A stretch of DNA of 38,231 nt. It comes from an uncultured Desulfovibrio sp. GTDB lineage: Bacteria > Desulfobacterota > Desulfovibrionia > Desulfovibrionales > Desulfovibrionaceae. Position numbers and translations under genes: made by a program. Every line of letters starts with the position of its first letter. The stretch's first letter is position 1. Positions 24,237 to 33,351 of the stretch are shown one piece after another. The DNA lies in contig URBN01000019.1 in NCBI GenBank assembly GCA_900546145.1, positions 1 to 38,231 on the forward strand, in the 5' to 3' direction. Below the pieces are notes generated by a model, which saw only the letters and a list, made by a program, of their open reading frames with translations, made no database searches and was not told where the DNA came from.

Positions 24237-27200
24237 CTATTCATTTACGAGTTTGTTGGTCACGTTGATAAAATCAGCAGGGATAGGCGTTCTCAGGCGC
24301 CAGACGATGCTGACAGGGCGGGAACCTTCGTGGCTGACGTAGTCGGCTTCACCGAGGAAGAGGTAGGGCATCTTACCAAGCGTGTCCTCTTTGTACTCGC
24401 GCACAAAGAGCAGAATGTGCTGTCCCAGTTTGCGGTGATTGAAGTAGCGCTGGGCCGTGGGAGATTCAGCGGCTGTCGTACTCTGTGATTCCCAGTGGAA
24501 GAGCGTGTCGTTTATCGAGTAGTCCTGATACATGGTCGTGGGGGAATAGTCTTTTTCGCTCTTGTTGAGGGTCACGAAGAAGAGGTCGCAATGCTTTTCC
24601 TTGATCTGGTAGACGCCCTGTCTCAGACTGGTTGGCATAAGCATATCGAATGCGGCGCATATCTGGTTGCGCGTATAGTGGGCATGGATGCGGAGAGGGC
24701 AGGGAAAGAGGAAGGTGTTGTTAAGGCTGCGTCCCCTGATGTTTTTGAGGCGATAGGCAATCAGTTCCTGTACTTCCCCGAGGAGCACGGGATTTCTGGA
24801 AAGGGAAGCCAGTTTTTCCCTGATGACGGCAGCGGCTGTCCTGTGTTCGAGTGATGCGTCCCAGAAGGTGAAGTAGAGCATCTTAAGGTACAGATCTTTA
24901 AGGGGGGGTAATTCCTGGGGAATGCTTTCAGGCTTCGAAAGTACTCTGAGGCAGAAGTGGCAGAATTCGGCGTCGTCAAAGGAGGCGAAGCGCGGCAAGG
25001 CCCTGGAGATGAGTTTTTCATCCGGCTCGGTAAATTCTTTCCTGCTCCCGGCAATGGTGGCGAGGCGCATGAAACCTTCCTTGCGTGAACTCTTGTAAAT
25101 ATCCGTGAGGGGGATACGCGCGAAGGCAAGAAAATTTTCGAGTGACAGGGGTTCGCCCGTGCTCTGAAAATCCTGGAGCAGACTGATGAGGTGGTTCTTT
25201 GTGGCGAGCTGGTGCCGGATGTTATCGAGGACGTAGTCCTGTGCGATCCGCTCAAGCTGGACGCAGCAGCCACTCGGGACGTTGGGTAAGCCGCTTTTTA
25301 TCTCTTCACTGATGCTGCGCTTCGTTTTCCTCACGAGGGCGGCGAATTTTTCAGCGAAGCGGTATTTCCGGTTCGCCTGTCCGATGAAGTCGAGGACAGT
25401 CAGGAATTCTTTGCCCGGCGCGAGGCGCAGGCCTCGACCGAGCTGCTGCAGGAAAATCGTGAGTGACTGCGTCGGCCGCAGGAAAAGAATGGTGTCGATA
25501 TTGGGGATATCGACGCCTTCATTGTACAGGTCGACGACGAAGATGAAGCGGATTTCACCGCTCTCGAGAGCGGCCTTTGCTGCATGCCTCGCGTCATCCT
25601 GCGAGAGGCCTGAGAGGTCCCGTGAGGGGATGCCAGCGGCATTGAAGCGATTGGCCATGAATTTTGCGTGTTCACAGGAGACGCAGAAACCGACGCCGTG
25701 CACGGTGGAAAGGTCCGTCGTGTAATGCCGGAGGTTGCGGATGATGTTATCCACGCGCTGTTCCGCAATTTTTGCCGAAAAGACATAGACCTTGTTGAGG
25801 TCGCTTGTCTGGTATCCGCTCCTTGTCCATGCGAGCTGGGAGAGATCCACGGTGTCCGTGACGCCGAAATAGTGGAAAGGCACGAGCATACTCCGCTCTA
25901 TGGCTTCAAAGAGGCGGAGTTCCGTAGTGATGTGCCCACCAAAATACGTAAGGATATCTCCCCCATCCATGCGCTCCGGTGTAGCCGTGAGACCAAGCAG
26001 AATTTGGGGCTGATAATAATCGAGGAGCTGCCTGTAGCTTTGCGCGGCGGCGTGGTGGACTTCATCGATGACGATGTAATCATAGGCGTCTTTCGTCGTC
26101 TTTTTCCACCATTCTCTGGATTTGAATGTCTGGATTGAGAGAAAGAGGTGATCAGCGTCCGCATTACCGGTTAGAGAGTGAGCACCCACGAGAAGGCTCC
26201 CGAAGTTTGGATCCTGCAAAATACCCCGGAAGCAGGAAAGGCTCTGTTCGAGGATTTCTTCGCGGTGGGCGACAAAGAGCAGGGAGCATTTTTCACCGGG
26301 GTGTTCCCGCATGAAGCGCAGATAGTCAAAAGCCGCGAGAACGGTTTTCCCCGTGCCCGTAGCGGCGACGACGAGATTCCTGTAGTTGTTGCGCAGTTCC
26401 CGCTCGGCCGCGATTTCGTCAAGCATCTGGCGCTGGTAGGCGTAGGGCCGGATGGTAAAAAGATAGGAGGTCAGGGCTGTTCCCGGGTGGCGTTCCTCCT
26501 CGAGGGCGGCTTCAAGGCGGGGCTTATCAGTGAGAGTGTACGGCTCGAAATCAGGCGACTGCCAGTAGGATTCGAAGGTTGCCTGAACTTTTGCCGTAGT
26601 GGTAGGGGAATCGTACCTGGTGAGCTTGATATTCCATTCAAGGCCGCTCGTGAGCGCTGCGCCCGAGAGGTTGGAGGAACCGATGTAGGCCGTGTCAAAG
26701 CCTGTTTCCCGATAGAAGATGTAGGCCTTGGCGTGAAGGCGCGTCCGCTTCGTGTCATAAGAGATGCGAATCGTGGTATTCTTCAGACTTGCTATATCAT
26801 CGATGGCTTTGCTGTCGGTGGCTCCCATATACGCTGTTGCGATGACGCGCAGCCGGCCACCGCGCTGGGTGAACGCCTCAAGCTGGGGACGAAGGAGAAT
26901 GTAGCCGCTCCATTTGATGAACGAGACCAGCAGATCAATTCTGTCCGCACTCTGGATTTCCTTTTTGAGCTCAGACTCCATGGAGGGTTCCTGATTGGCC
27001 GTTCCGGTGAAGAGCGATGTTTCCACAAGAGAGGTTTCGGGACGGGGCAGGTGTTCCCTTGGGGCAAGCGGAAGGGCTTTTTCGTGTGTGATGCCAAGAA
27101 GCTGCTTGCCTTCTGCGTCGATGAGGTCTTCGTCGCTTGTGTCCGCTCCTACACTTGTCCCCTGCGCAGAGCGGGTTCTTTTTCGGATAAGAGAAATGAT

Positions 27201-27470
27201 CTCATTGGCCAGAGAAATCTGCGCAGCAAGGCTGTCCGGAATTGTTGCTTCTTTGCTGTTTTTTGAGGGGCGGGGAGCCTCTCCGATTTCGGAGAGGCCC
27301 TGTCTGACAATGCCCGAAAGGTAGCCTGTGAGAACCTCTGCGGCCTCAGCGGGATCGATCCTGCGTTCATCGCTGCGTCCTTCCGGCAGGGTAGAGAGAA
27401 GGGTAGCAAGTTTTTCGCTTATGACCTGTTCGTAAAGACCCGGTTCGAGTTTTTCGCCCATTTTTTTCAT
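24237..27470 (-). CDS. PLD-nuclease/SF2-helicase/DUF3427 protein, defence-type
   Basis: A 1077-residue protein. After an N-terminal helical region (1-165), a phospholipase-D-type nuclease domain carries HAK (246-248) and GSSNLSG (264-270). The helicase core has Walker A ATGTGKT (370-376), motif II DEVHHA (469-474), LGLTATPERMDG, VDLYNEGVDIPNIDTILFL and the motif VI QLGRGLRL. The last roughly 350 residues match the DUF3427 style, with FLGEADYVSHEG near the end. Single-chain proteins of this kind occur in defence regions and resemble restriction translocases. A single PLD motif implies a dimer for cleavage. The start is ATG 27470 or 27461, with no clear ribosome site. Convergent with a DNA methyltransferase. 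Confidence 0.88.
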   Translation of the reverse strand: MKKMGEKLEPGLYEQVISEKLATLLSTLPEGRSDERRIDPAEAAEVLTGYLSGIVRQGLSEIGEAPRPSKNSKEATIPDSLAAQISLANEIISLIRKRTRSAQGTSVGADTSDEDLIDAEGKQLLGITHEKALPLAPREHLPRPETSLVETSLFTGTANQEPSMESELKKEIQSADRIDLLVSFIKWSGYILLRPQLEAFTQRGGRLRVIATAYMGATDSKAIDDIASLKNTTIRISYDTKRTRLHAKAYIFYRETGFDTAYIGSSNLSGAALTSGLEWNIKLTRYDSPTTTAKVQATFESYWQSPDFEPYTLTDKPRLEAALEEERHPGTALTSYLFTIRPYAYQRQMLDEIAAERELRNNYRNLVVAATGTGKTVLAAFDYLRFMREHPGEKCSLLFVAHREEILEQSLSCFRGILQDPNFGSLLVGAHSLTGNADADHLFLSIQTFKSREWWKKTTKDAYDYIVIDEVHHAAAQSYRQLLDYYQPQILLGLTATPERMDGGDILTYFGGHITTELRLFEAIERSMLVPFHYFGVTDTVDLSQLAWTRSGYQTSDLNKVYVFSAKIAEQRVDNIIRNLRHYTTDLSTVHGVGFCVSCEHAKFMANRFNAAGIPSRDLSGLSQDDARHAAKAALESGEIRFIFVVDLYNEGVDIPNIDTILFLRPTQSLTIFLQQLGRGLRLAPGKEFLTVLDFIGQANRKYRFAEKFAALVRKTKRSISEEIKSGLPNVPSGCCVQLERIAQDYVLDNIRHQLATKNHLISLLQDFQSTGEPLSLENFLAFARIPLTDIYKSSRKEGFMRLATIAGSRKEFTEPDEKLISRALPRFASFDDAEFCHFCLRVLSKPESIPQELPPLKDLYLKMLYFTFWDASLEHRTAAAVIREKLASLSRNPVLLGEVQELIAYRLKNIRGRSLNNTFLFPCPLRIHAHYTRNQICAAFDMLMPTSLRQGVYQIKEKHCDLFFVTLNKSEKDYSPTTMYQDYSINDTLFHWESQSTTAAESPTAQRYFNHRKLGQHILLFVREYKEDTLGKMPYLFLGEADYVSHEGSRPVSIVWRLRTPIPADFINVTNKLVNE

Positions 27471-27682
27471 GTTTTCGGCCTGATGTAAGAGCTGTATATT
27501 CTGAGTGATCTGATTCTTTCGGCAGTCTGATGTCTTTCCCCTGAAGCGTATTCTGGCAGAGGAGAACGTTTCTTGGCTAGCACCTTTTTCAGAGGAAGGA
27601 AAGAAGGGGCCCTTTTATTGACTGACGTTGCACAAAGAACTTCCAGAAAATCTGGAGAAATGAGTCAGACAGACAAAATACA

Positions 27683-27699
27683 TTCAAGTTTAACTTGAA
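27683..27699. promoter_or_regulatory. Palindromic operator upstream of the MFS gene
   Basis: ttcaagt-tta-acttgaa is a perfect 7-3-7 inverted repeat ending 67 bases before the MFS start, in AT-rich sequence. A near-identical design lies beyond the gene at 29191-29207. The core resembles MerR/SoxR-type operators (caagtt-aacttg), but no such regulator is in the window. The whole 27471-27766 gap shows no gene. Confidence 0.6.
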
Positions 27700-27766
27700 G
27701 AATTTTTTTAAGAAAACTAGCTAAATATCTTTTGCTTACCTGAAATCTCACTTAAAATTCACCACT

Positions 27767-29155
27767 ATGCACACATACACTGAGAGTACCCGCCGCAATA
27801 TCCTGTTCGCCGTCATGCTGGCTTCCTTTCTCACGCCCTTTGCCGGGAGCGCGCTTTCGGCCGCTCTTCCTGACGTTGGACGGGCCTACGGCGCGGGACC
27901 TGACAGTCTGGCCTGGATTCTGCAGTCTTTCCTGCTCGGCTGCATCGTGTTCATGCTGCCCGTAGGCAAGGTGACGGAAAAGGTCGGCTGCCGGCTGGTC
28001 TTCATGACCGGCATGGCCGTGTTTGTCATCTCGGCCCTCATCGCGCCCCTGCAGACGGAATACGCCGGCTTCCTGGCGTCACGGGCTCTGCAGGGCCTCG
28101 GCAGCGCCATGATCTTCGCCACCAACAATTCCATCCTGAGCCTGACCTTTCCCCCGGAAAAACGCGGTTTCGCCATGGGGTGGAACATCAGCATGGTTTT
28201 CCTCGGGAGCACGCTTGGCCCCTGTGTGGGAGGACTGGCCAATTTCTACTTCGGGTGGAAGAGCATTTTCTGGATTTTCGCAGCAGTGGGATCCCTCGCT
28301 CTGGCCTTTTCCTTTGTCTCCATGCGCGATCCCATGCGCCTGCCGCACACGGGGAAGGGTGCGGACTGCATTGGCATCGTGCTCTACGGACTCAGCATGC
28401 TCCTCACCATGGGAGGCCTCGCTGAAATAAGCCGCTGTGACTGGGCGGTCTGGGCCTTCACAGGCGGGATTGTTCTTGCCGTTCTTCTTGTGGTTCTTGA
28501 ACGCCGTGTGCCGGACGACAAGGCTGTTCTGCCGACGCGTCTTTTCTCCACAAACCGCATGTTCGCGGGGTCCACTCTGGCTGCCGTCATCAACTTCGCT
28601 GGCGTCTTCGCCGAGCTCTTCCTCGTGTCCCTGTACCTGCAGTCCGTCCTCGGATTTTCTTCGAGGGAGGCTGGGCTCATTCTGCTTCTGCATCCGCTGC
28701 CCATGTGCCTTCTGTCCCCGCTGATGGGCTCGCTCTCCGATCGCGTCGGGTGCACCCGGCTCTGCTGTATCGGCATGGCTGTCATCACCATGGGGCTGGC
28801 TGCGGTCGGCGCGTGCGTGTTTTTCCGTCAGTTCTGGCCGCTCCTTCCGGCTCTCGCCGCAACGGGCGTGGGCAGCGCGTTCTTCGGGGCCCCCAACAAT
28901 TCCGCGATTATGGGTTCCGTGAACAGGGAACAGTATGGTATCGCGTCGGCCATGCTGGGCGCCGCGCGCCTCGTGGGGCAATCCCTCTCCATGGCCCTGG
29001 CCGGCGTTGTCCTCACCATAAAGTGGCCCGGCCTCGCTCCGCGCGATCTGCTCGCCCTGGACATTATCATCGCTTTCGCTGTCATGACGGTCCTGACCGC
29101 CATCGGTATCTTCGCTTCGGCTCTGCGGCAGCCTGCGAAAGACCCAGCGGCGTGA
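27767..29155 (+). CDS. MFS drug/proton antiporter, DHA2 (EmrB/QacA) type
   Basis: A 462-residue membrane protein with about 14 hydrophobic segments. Family landmarks are SALSAALPDVGRAYG in helix 1, the loop GKVTEKVGCRLVF after helix 2, RALQGLGSAMIFATNNS (motif B) and LGPCVGG in helix 5 (motif C of antiporters). It would export a toxic compound using the proton gradient. The ATG lacks a good ribosome site, and no alternative start is better. A palindromic operator lies 67 bases upstream, so expression is probably inducible. No membrane-fusion or outer-membrane partner is adjacent. Confidence 0.9.
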   Translation: MHTYTESTRRNILFAVMLASFLTPFAGSALSAALPDVGRAYGAGPDSLAWILQSFLLGCIVFMLPVGKVTEKVGCRLVFMTGMAVFVISALIAPLQTEYAGFLASRALQGLGSAMIFATNNSILSLTFPPEKRGFAMGWNISMVFLGSTLGPCVGGLANFYFGWKSIFWIFAAVGSLALAFSFVSMRDPMRLPHTGKGADCIGIVLYGLSMLLTMGGLAEISRCDWAVWAFTGGIVLAVLLVVLERRVPDDKAVLPTRLFSTNRMFAGSTLAAVINFAGVFAELFLVSLYLQSVLGFSSREAGLILLLHPLPMCLLSPLMGSLSDRVGCTRLCCIGMAVITMGLAAVGACVFFRQFWPLLPALAATGVGSAFFGAPNNSAIMGSVNREQYGIASAMLGAARLVGQSLSMALAGVVLTIKWPGLAPRDLLALDIIIAFAVMTVLTAIGIFASALRQPAKDPAA

Positions 29156-29190
29156 CAGTGGAGTGTTTTTGCGCCTTTTTTGAGATATTT

Positions 29191-29207
29191 TTAAAGTAAA
29201 ACTTTAA
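29191..29207. promoter_or_regulatory. Second palindrome, between the MFS gene and der
   Basis: ttaaagt-aaa-actttaa has the same 7-3-7 geometry as 27683-27699, with arms differing at one position. It could be a second operator for the same regulator ahead of der, or an AT-rich terminator of the MFS transcript (tttta follows). The remaining 29208-29367 is leader sequence without a gene. Confidence 0.45.
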
Positions 29208-29367
29208 TTTTATGCCTGTTCCGGCACTCGACAGCAGAGACGGGATAGTGCATAATTACCAATCTCTAAGATATATGCCGTTTTCAGGGGAGGGCTTTAC
29301 CCTCCCGCCACAGGCCGCGCGTTCCGCAGAGAGGGACTCCGGCAACTTCTACCTTTAGGTCAATCTC

Positions 29368-30723
29368 ATGCAGTACGAACTTCCCACCATTGTCCTCGTG
29401 GGGCGCCCCAACGTGGGCAAGTCCACGCTTTTCAACAGGCTGATCCGCAGCAACCGCGCCATCACCCATGATATGCCCGGCGTTACCCGCGACGCTCTTC
29501 AGGGCGTGGTGCGCAGAAAGGACAAGCCGGAATACGGGATCGTGGATACAGGTGGCGTGACGCTGGACGAACGCGCCGTTGTGCAGGACGGCCCCGCCGG
29601 CATCCGCGGTTTCGAGAAGGAAATTCTTGCCCAGGTGGATCGCTGCGTGAAGGATGCCATGGGGCTCGCCTTCGTCGTGGACGGCCAGTCGGGCATGCTG
29701 CCCGCTGACAAGTTCCTGGCCAATCACATCCGCAGGCTCGGCCTGCCGGTGCTCTGCGTTGTCAACAAAGTGGATGGCGCGGAGCAGACCTACGAGCGCA
29801 CCGCCGAATTCCACAGCTTTGGGTTCCCCATCATCGCGGTTTCCGCTGAGCACGGACACAATCTCGACGAGCTTTCCGATGCGCTGGCCAGGCTCATCCC
29901 CAAGGATGCCTTCGGTGCCAGGCTTGAGCGTCCGGCCCTGCGGCTCGCGCTGCTCGGGCGTCCCAACGTAGGCAAGTCCTCCATCGTCAACGCGCTTGCC
30001 GGAGAGAGCCGGCAGATTGTTTCCGATGTGGCCGGCACCACCCGTGACAGCGTGGACGTGCGTTTTACCGTTGATGGCGAGGACTATGTTTTCGTGGATA
30101 CGGCGGGTGTCAGGAAACGTGCCCGCATCACCGACACGGTAGAGAAGTATTCCGTGAACTCTGCCATCAAGTCCGCCGGCAAGGCCGATGTGACCCTGCT
30201 GACGCTCGATGCCAGCGAAGGCGTGGGCAGCCAGGACAAACGTCTCATGGACATGCTGGACACCCGCAAGATTCCCTTCATCATTATCATCAACAAGTCG
30301 GATCTCATCCATCCCTCGAGGATGAAGGACGTTGTCGAGGAAGCCAGGAAGATGCTGGGCTTCTGCAAACATGTCCCGATACTGATTACCTCAGCCGCGC
30401 GCGGGACCGGGCTTGACCGCATCCTGCCCATCTGCCGCCGCCTGCATGAGGAATGCGGCGTGCATGTGTCTACCGCAAAGCTCAACAGGGCCATGAAGGA
30501 ATCCCTTGACGCCCATCAGCCGCCCCTTGTCAAGGGCGTCCGCGCCAAGTTCTTCTATCTGACCCAGGCTGAGGAACAGCCGCCGACGTTCGTCTTTTTC
30601 GTGAGCGACGCCGATCGCGTTCCCACTACCTACGCGCGCTACCTTGAAAACAGCCTGAGGCGCATCTTTGAGATTAAGTACGCGCCCATGCGCGTCAAGC
30701 TCCGCTCGAGCCACAAGAAATAA
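29368..30723 (+). CDS. der: Ribosome biogenesis GTPase Der (EngA)
   Basis: A 451-residue protein with two GTPase domains in tandem. The first has GRPNVGKST (12-20), DTGG and NKVDG. The second has GRPNVGKSS near 196, the switch DVAGTTRDSVD, DTAGVRKRARI, and NKSDL. A C-terminal KH-like domain ends KLRSSHKK. Double G domains with a KH end are specific to Der, which acts in 50S subunit assembly and is usually essential. The length is typical. It stands as a single-gene unit with a terminator after it and is the clearest core-genome marker in the window. Confidence 0.98.
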   Translation: MQYELPTIVLVGRPNVGKSTLFNRLIRSNRAITHDMPGVTRDALQGVVRRKDKPEYGIVDTGGVTLDERAVVQDGPAGIRGFEKEILAQVDRCVKDAMGLAFVVDGQSGMLPADKFLANHIRRLGLPVLCVVNKVDGAEQTYERTAEFHSFGFPIIAVSAEHGHNLDELSDALARLIPKDAFGARLERPALRLALLGRPNVGKSSIVNALAGESRQIVSDVAGTTRDSVDVRFTVDGEDYVFVDTAGVRKRARITDTVEKYSVNSAIKSAGKADVTLLTLDASEGVGSQDKRLMDMLDTRKIPFIIIINKSDLIHPSRMKDVVEEARKMLGFCKHVPILITSAARGTGLDRILPICRRLHEECGVHVSTAKLNRAMKESLDAHQPPLVKGVRAKFFYLTQAEEQPPTFVFFVSDADRVPTTYARYLENSLRRIFEIKYAPMRVKLRSSHKK

Positions 30724-30751
30724 GAGCTTCCAGAGCCAGTCATAAATTCAG

Positions 30752-30781
30752 CGCCCGCTTTCCCCGACCGGAAGGCGGGCG
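30752..30781 (+). terminator. Terminator after der
   Basis: A 12-bp stem (30752-30763 with 30770-30781, one imperfect pair) with a 6-base loop, followed by tttcc. It lies 28 bases past the der stop. It could also end a small minus-strand gene whose stop is at 30794. Confidence 0.75.
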
Positions 30782-30793
30782 TTTCCGCGTTCT

Positions 30794-31033
30794 TCAGTGC
30801 CTGCTGTCCACCCACAGTGGGAAGCCGTTAGGACCGCCCGGCGGCATACGCTGCATCCTCTGACGCGGAGCTGTTTCTTCCTGCCTTTCCCTTTTTTGCC
30901 TGATTGTGCAGGGGGCCTCCTTTGTGGTTTTATCGGGGCCGGCTGGTCTCTTTGGGGGCCGTGGCGTTTTTCCCGCTGTAATGAGGGGACAAAGGCGGCG
31001 GAAATCTTTTCTGATCTTCTCTAAATCATGCAC
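30794..31033 (-). CDS. Possible 79-residue basic protein
   Basis: A minus-strand frame from GTG 31033, preceded by AGAAGAGAG at about 5 bases. It encodes a charged helix (HDLEKIRKDFRRL), a Pro/Lys-rich middle (KTPRPPKRPAGPDK), an Arg/Glu segment, and an end PPGGPNGFPLWVDSRH that looks conserved in style. The stop is 12 bases from the hairpin at 30752-30781. No family is recognised. The frame is continuous upstream of the GTG, so chance openness in GC-rich DNA is possible. The surrounding 30782-31134 gap otherwise shows no gene. Confidence 0.35.
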   Translation of the reverse strand: MHDLEKIRKDFRRLCPLITAGKTPRPPKRPAGPDKTTKEAPCTIRQKRERQEETAPRQRMQRMPPGGPNGFPLWVDSRH

Positions 31034-31134
31034 ATTTCTCTCTTCTCTGGGACAAAAAAACGTTTTTGTGAAAAAGATGTTCCCCTGAGGAATGCCATGG
31101 GCATTCTTTTTTGTGAACAGTCTGAGGTGAGAGC

Positions 31135-32064
31135 ATGTCAGAACGCGTGGATATAGACAAATCCTGGAAACTCCTGAAGGATGATATCGATGTGGCGACA
31201 GAAGGACATGAGGGGCCGATGGAGACGTCGGTGCCGGGTATGGTCTTCTACCGCTACACAAAACGGTATCCGAGCCATACCAGCTTTCTGCGCCCCCGGG
31301 TGGTCGTGGTGCCACAGGGAAAGAAGTATCTGCGCGTGGGCGATAAAGAGTATATGTACGGCTCCAGGCTCTGCCTCGTGACCGGCATCGATATGCCTGT
31401 TGTCAGCTGTGTCGCGGAAGCCACGGAAGATAAGCCGTACCTCGCGATGAGCCTGGATATCGATGCGGTGCTTATCGCAGACCTTTCCGCGAAGACGTCC
31501 TCTGTCGGCGGCGGAGTGCGTTCCGTCTGTGGCGCACAGGTCACGGAAATATCTCCCGAGCTTCTTGACGCATTTGTCCGGCTGGTGGAACTCACTCGCA
31601 CCCCCGACGAGCTTCCCGTCATGAGTCCGATACTTGTGCGCGAGGTGCATTACCGGCTTCTGAAAAGTCCGTTCGGACAGCTTCTGCGCTCCCTCAGCGC
31701 TTTCGGTTCCCCCGGAAGCCAGATCGCCCAGGCCGTGGGCTGGCTCAGGAAAAATTTCCGCAATCCGGTGACCATTGAGGAGCTTTCCCTGCTCTGCCAC
31801 ATGGCGCCGTCCACATTCCACCGTTACTTTAAGGAAGTGACCACGCTGAGCCCTCTGCAGTACCAGAAAAGGCTGCGGCTTGAGGAGGCCAGACGGCTCC
31901 TTCTCAACGGGAGTTCCGTCACGGAATCCGCATACGCTGTGGGCTACGAGAGCGTGACCCAGTTCAGCCGTGAGTACAAGCGGCTTTTCGGCGACTCGCC
32001 CAAAAACAGCGTCCTCAGACTGAACGGCATGGTCAGGGAAAAACAGGAAAAAGACAAACACTGA
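31135..32064 (+). CDS. AraC-family regulator with AraC_N-type sensor domain
   Basis: A 309-residue protein. Residues 15-165 match the AraC-type N-terminal domain seen with cupin-like sensors (VVVVPQGKKYLRVGDKEYMY, then DMPVVSCVAEA). Residues about 200-300 carry two helix-turn-helix units (TIEELSLLCHMAPSTFHRYF and SVTESAYAVGYESVTQFSRE). GAGGTGAG precedes the ATG. The effector is unknown. It is convergent with the intein-like pair and does not share a promoter with it. The MFS gene and der lie upstream in the same direction, separated by terminators. Confidence 0.92.
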   Translation: MSERVDIDKSWKLLKDDIDVATEGHEGPMETSVPGMVFYRYTKRYPSHTSFLRPRVVVVPQGKKYLRVGDKEYMYGSRLCLVTGIDMPVVSCVAEATEDKPYLAMSLDIDAVLIADLSAKTSSVGGGVRSVCGAQVTEISPELLDAFVRLVELTRTPDELPVMSPILVREVHYRLLKSPFGQLLRSLSAFGSPGSQIAQAVGWLRKNFRNPVTIEELSLLCHMAPSTFHRYFKEVTTLSPLQYQKRLRLEEARRLLLNGSSVTESAYAVGYESVTQFSREYKRLFGDSPKNSVLRLNGMVREKQEKDKH

Positions 32065-32136
32065 GCCGGTCCGCCACAGACAGGTGAGAGTACGGCAGAC
32101 CGGGAGTCATTCCCCGGCCTGCCGTTTCCTGTTTTC

Positions 32137-33351
32137 TCAGCAGACGCCGTTCAAATCGATGCCTCCGCTTTCGGTGATGACATCATAGCTCTCCGCGCAG
32201 GAGGAGAACGGGAGGACCCGGACGCGTGAGGCCTGCGACCAGGGGACCTCTTTCACTGCGTGCTCCGGAACCAGCCCGGAGCTGAGCAGGCCGGCGGCGG
32301 TGTCGCGGTCCGGGCTCATATCCACAACGGGCATTCCGTCCACGAAGCGCATGGACGCGGCAAGGCCAAGGCTGTGGCAGAGAAGCATTGTCTGGATGGC
32401 GGCCTCCATTCCTCCCGGCGAGAGCCGCAGCGTTCCAGGGCTGGTGAGGAAGGTGCCGCAGCCCTCGATGAGCCCTGTAAGAAATTCGCGGCGATCGTCC
32501 GTGCCGCGCCGGAAGACAAGGGCAGGGATATGACGGTCCCGTTCCCCCGGCTCCGAGAAGAGGGCATGCAGGGCGCGGGCGCAGCCGGGCCCCCCAAGAA
32601 TGAAGCGGCCATTTCTGAAAGCGGGCCTGGCGTCCGGGAGCCCCGGAATTTTTCCGTGGGCGCAGATCCATGTCATCCAGTCCAGCATGGGCGCGTACCG
32701 GGGCAGGGGGCGCACGGCGGCGCTGTTCCTGTCCGGCAGAAGGGAAGCGGAGAGGAAGCCGAGAATCCGCATGCGGCCTGTCAGTTCAGGCGTATCGCAG
32801 ACCGCATCCGGCCCCGGTGTGGGCTGAGAGATCGCGAGAGTCCCCGTAAAGTTCTTTCCCAGAGCCCGGAGAGGGACACGCCTCCAGCCGTCTGTCAGGA
32901 TCCTGCAGCCGGGGAAAGCGTCGAGAAGGCGTCCTTCGGCAAAAACGAGGCGGCGCATGCCGCCTGCTCCTGGCGTGCGGACAAGAGCCCGCACAGGGAC
33001 GAAGCCGTTCTCCAGGGAATCGTAGGCGAGGAGTCCGTCCTCCCCGAAGCCGGTGATGAAGAGGCTGGAACCGGCGCGCCGCGGCCTGCGTGAGAAAGAG
33101 AGCAGCCGGAAAAGGCGCGCCAGGGACAGGACGCTGAATCTGCGGCCCGATGAGGTTTTGATGAGAAAGCTCCCTGTCGTCCAGCCCGCCACGCCTGAGG
33201 AGAAGGGAACCTTTTCCCCGTCCGGAGCGGCTGCGGCGGACAGGCCGGGATCCCGGCTGACGGTCATCCGGGAAGAGGAGGGGAAGCGGATTCCGACAGG
33301 CAGGGGAGCCGGGGAGTCGGGAGAACAGCCGGGAAGAGGGCCCGTTATCAT
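32137..33351 (-). CDS. Free-standing intein-like (Hint + LAGLIDADG) protein, catalytic residues lost (long copy)
   Basis: A 404-residue protein with intein architecture. A Hint N-part has WTTGSFLIKTSSGRR (57-71), where an intein would have Cys-V-T-G-D-T. The block-B-like GRLLDAFPGCRILTDGWRRV (140-159) replaces the TxxH Thr and His by Phe and Cys. Two LAGLIDADG-like helices follow: ILGFLSASLL (196-205) and FLTGLIEGCG (290-299), the second with Cys for the catalytic Asp. A Hint C-part (VPWSQASRVRVLP, then ESYDVITESGGIDLNGVC) stops before the His-Asn. Neither splicing nor cutting looks possible. GGAGG precedes the ATG, which overlaps the upstream paralogue's stop (ATGA). Function unknown. Remote-homology call by eye. 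Confidence 0.68.
   Translation of the reverse strand: MITGPLPGCSPDSPAPLPVGIRFPSSSRMTVSRDPGLSAAAAPDGEKVPFSSGVAGWTTGSFLIKTSSGRRFSVLSLARLFRLLSFSRRPRRAGSSLFITGFGEDGLLAYDSLENGFVPVRALVRTPGAGGMRRLVFAEGRLLDAFPGCRILTDGWRRVPLRALGKNFTGTLAISQPTPGPDAVCDTPELTGRMRILGFLSASLLPDRNSAAVRPLPRYAPMLDWMTWICAHGKIPGLPDARPAFRNGRFILGGPGCARALHALFSEPGERDRHIPALVFRRGTDDRREFLTGLIEGCGTFLTSPGTLRLSPGGMEAAIQTMLLCHSLGLAASMRFVDGMPVVDMSPDRDTAAGLLSSGLVPEHAVKEVPWSQASRVRVLPFSSCAESYDVITESGGIDLNGVC

Noticed and set aside
20518..27470. BREX, DISARM or Mokosh system
   Set aside because: Only the methyltransferase and a single PLD-helicase-DUF3427 protein are present. No PglZ, BrxC, DrmA (DUF1998), DrmB or separate MkoA/MkoB partner is seen.
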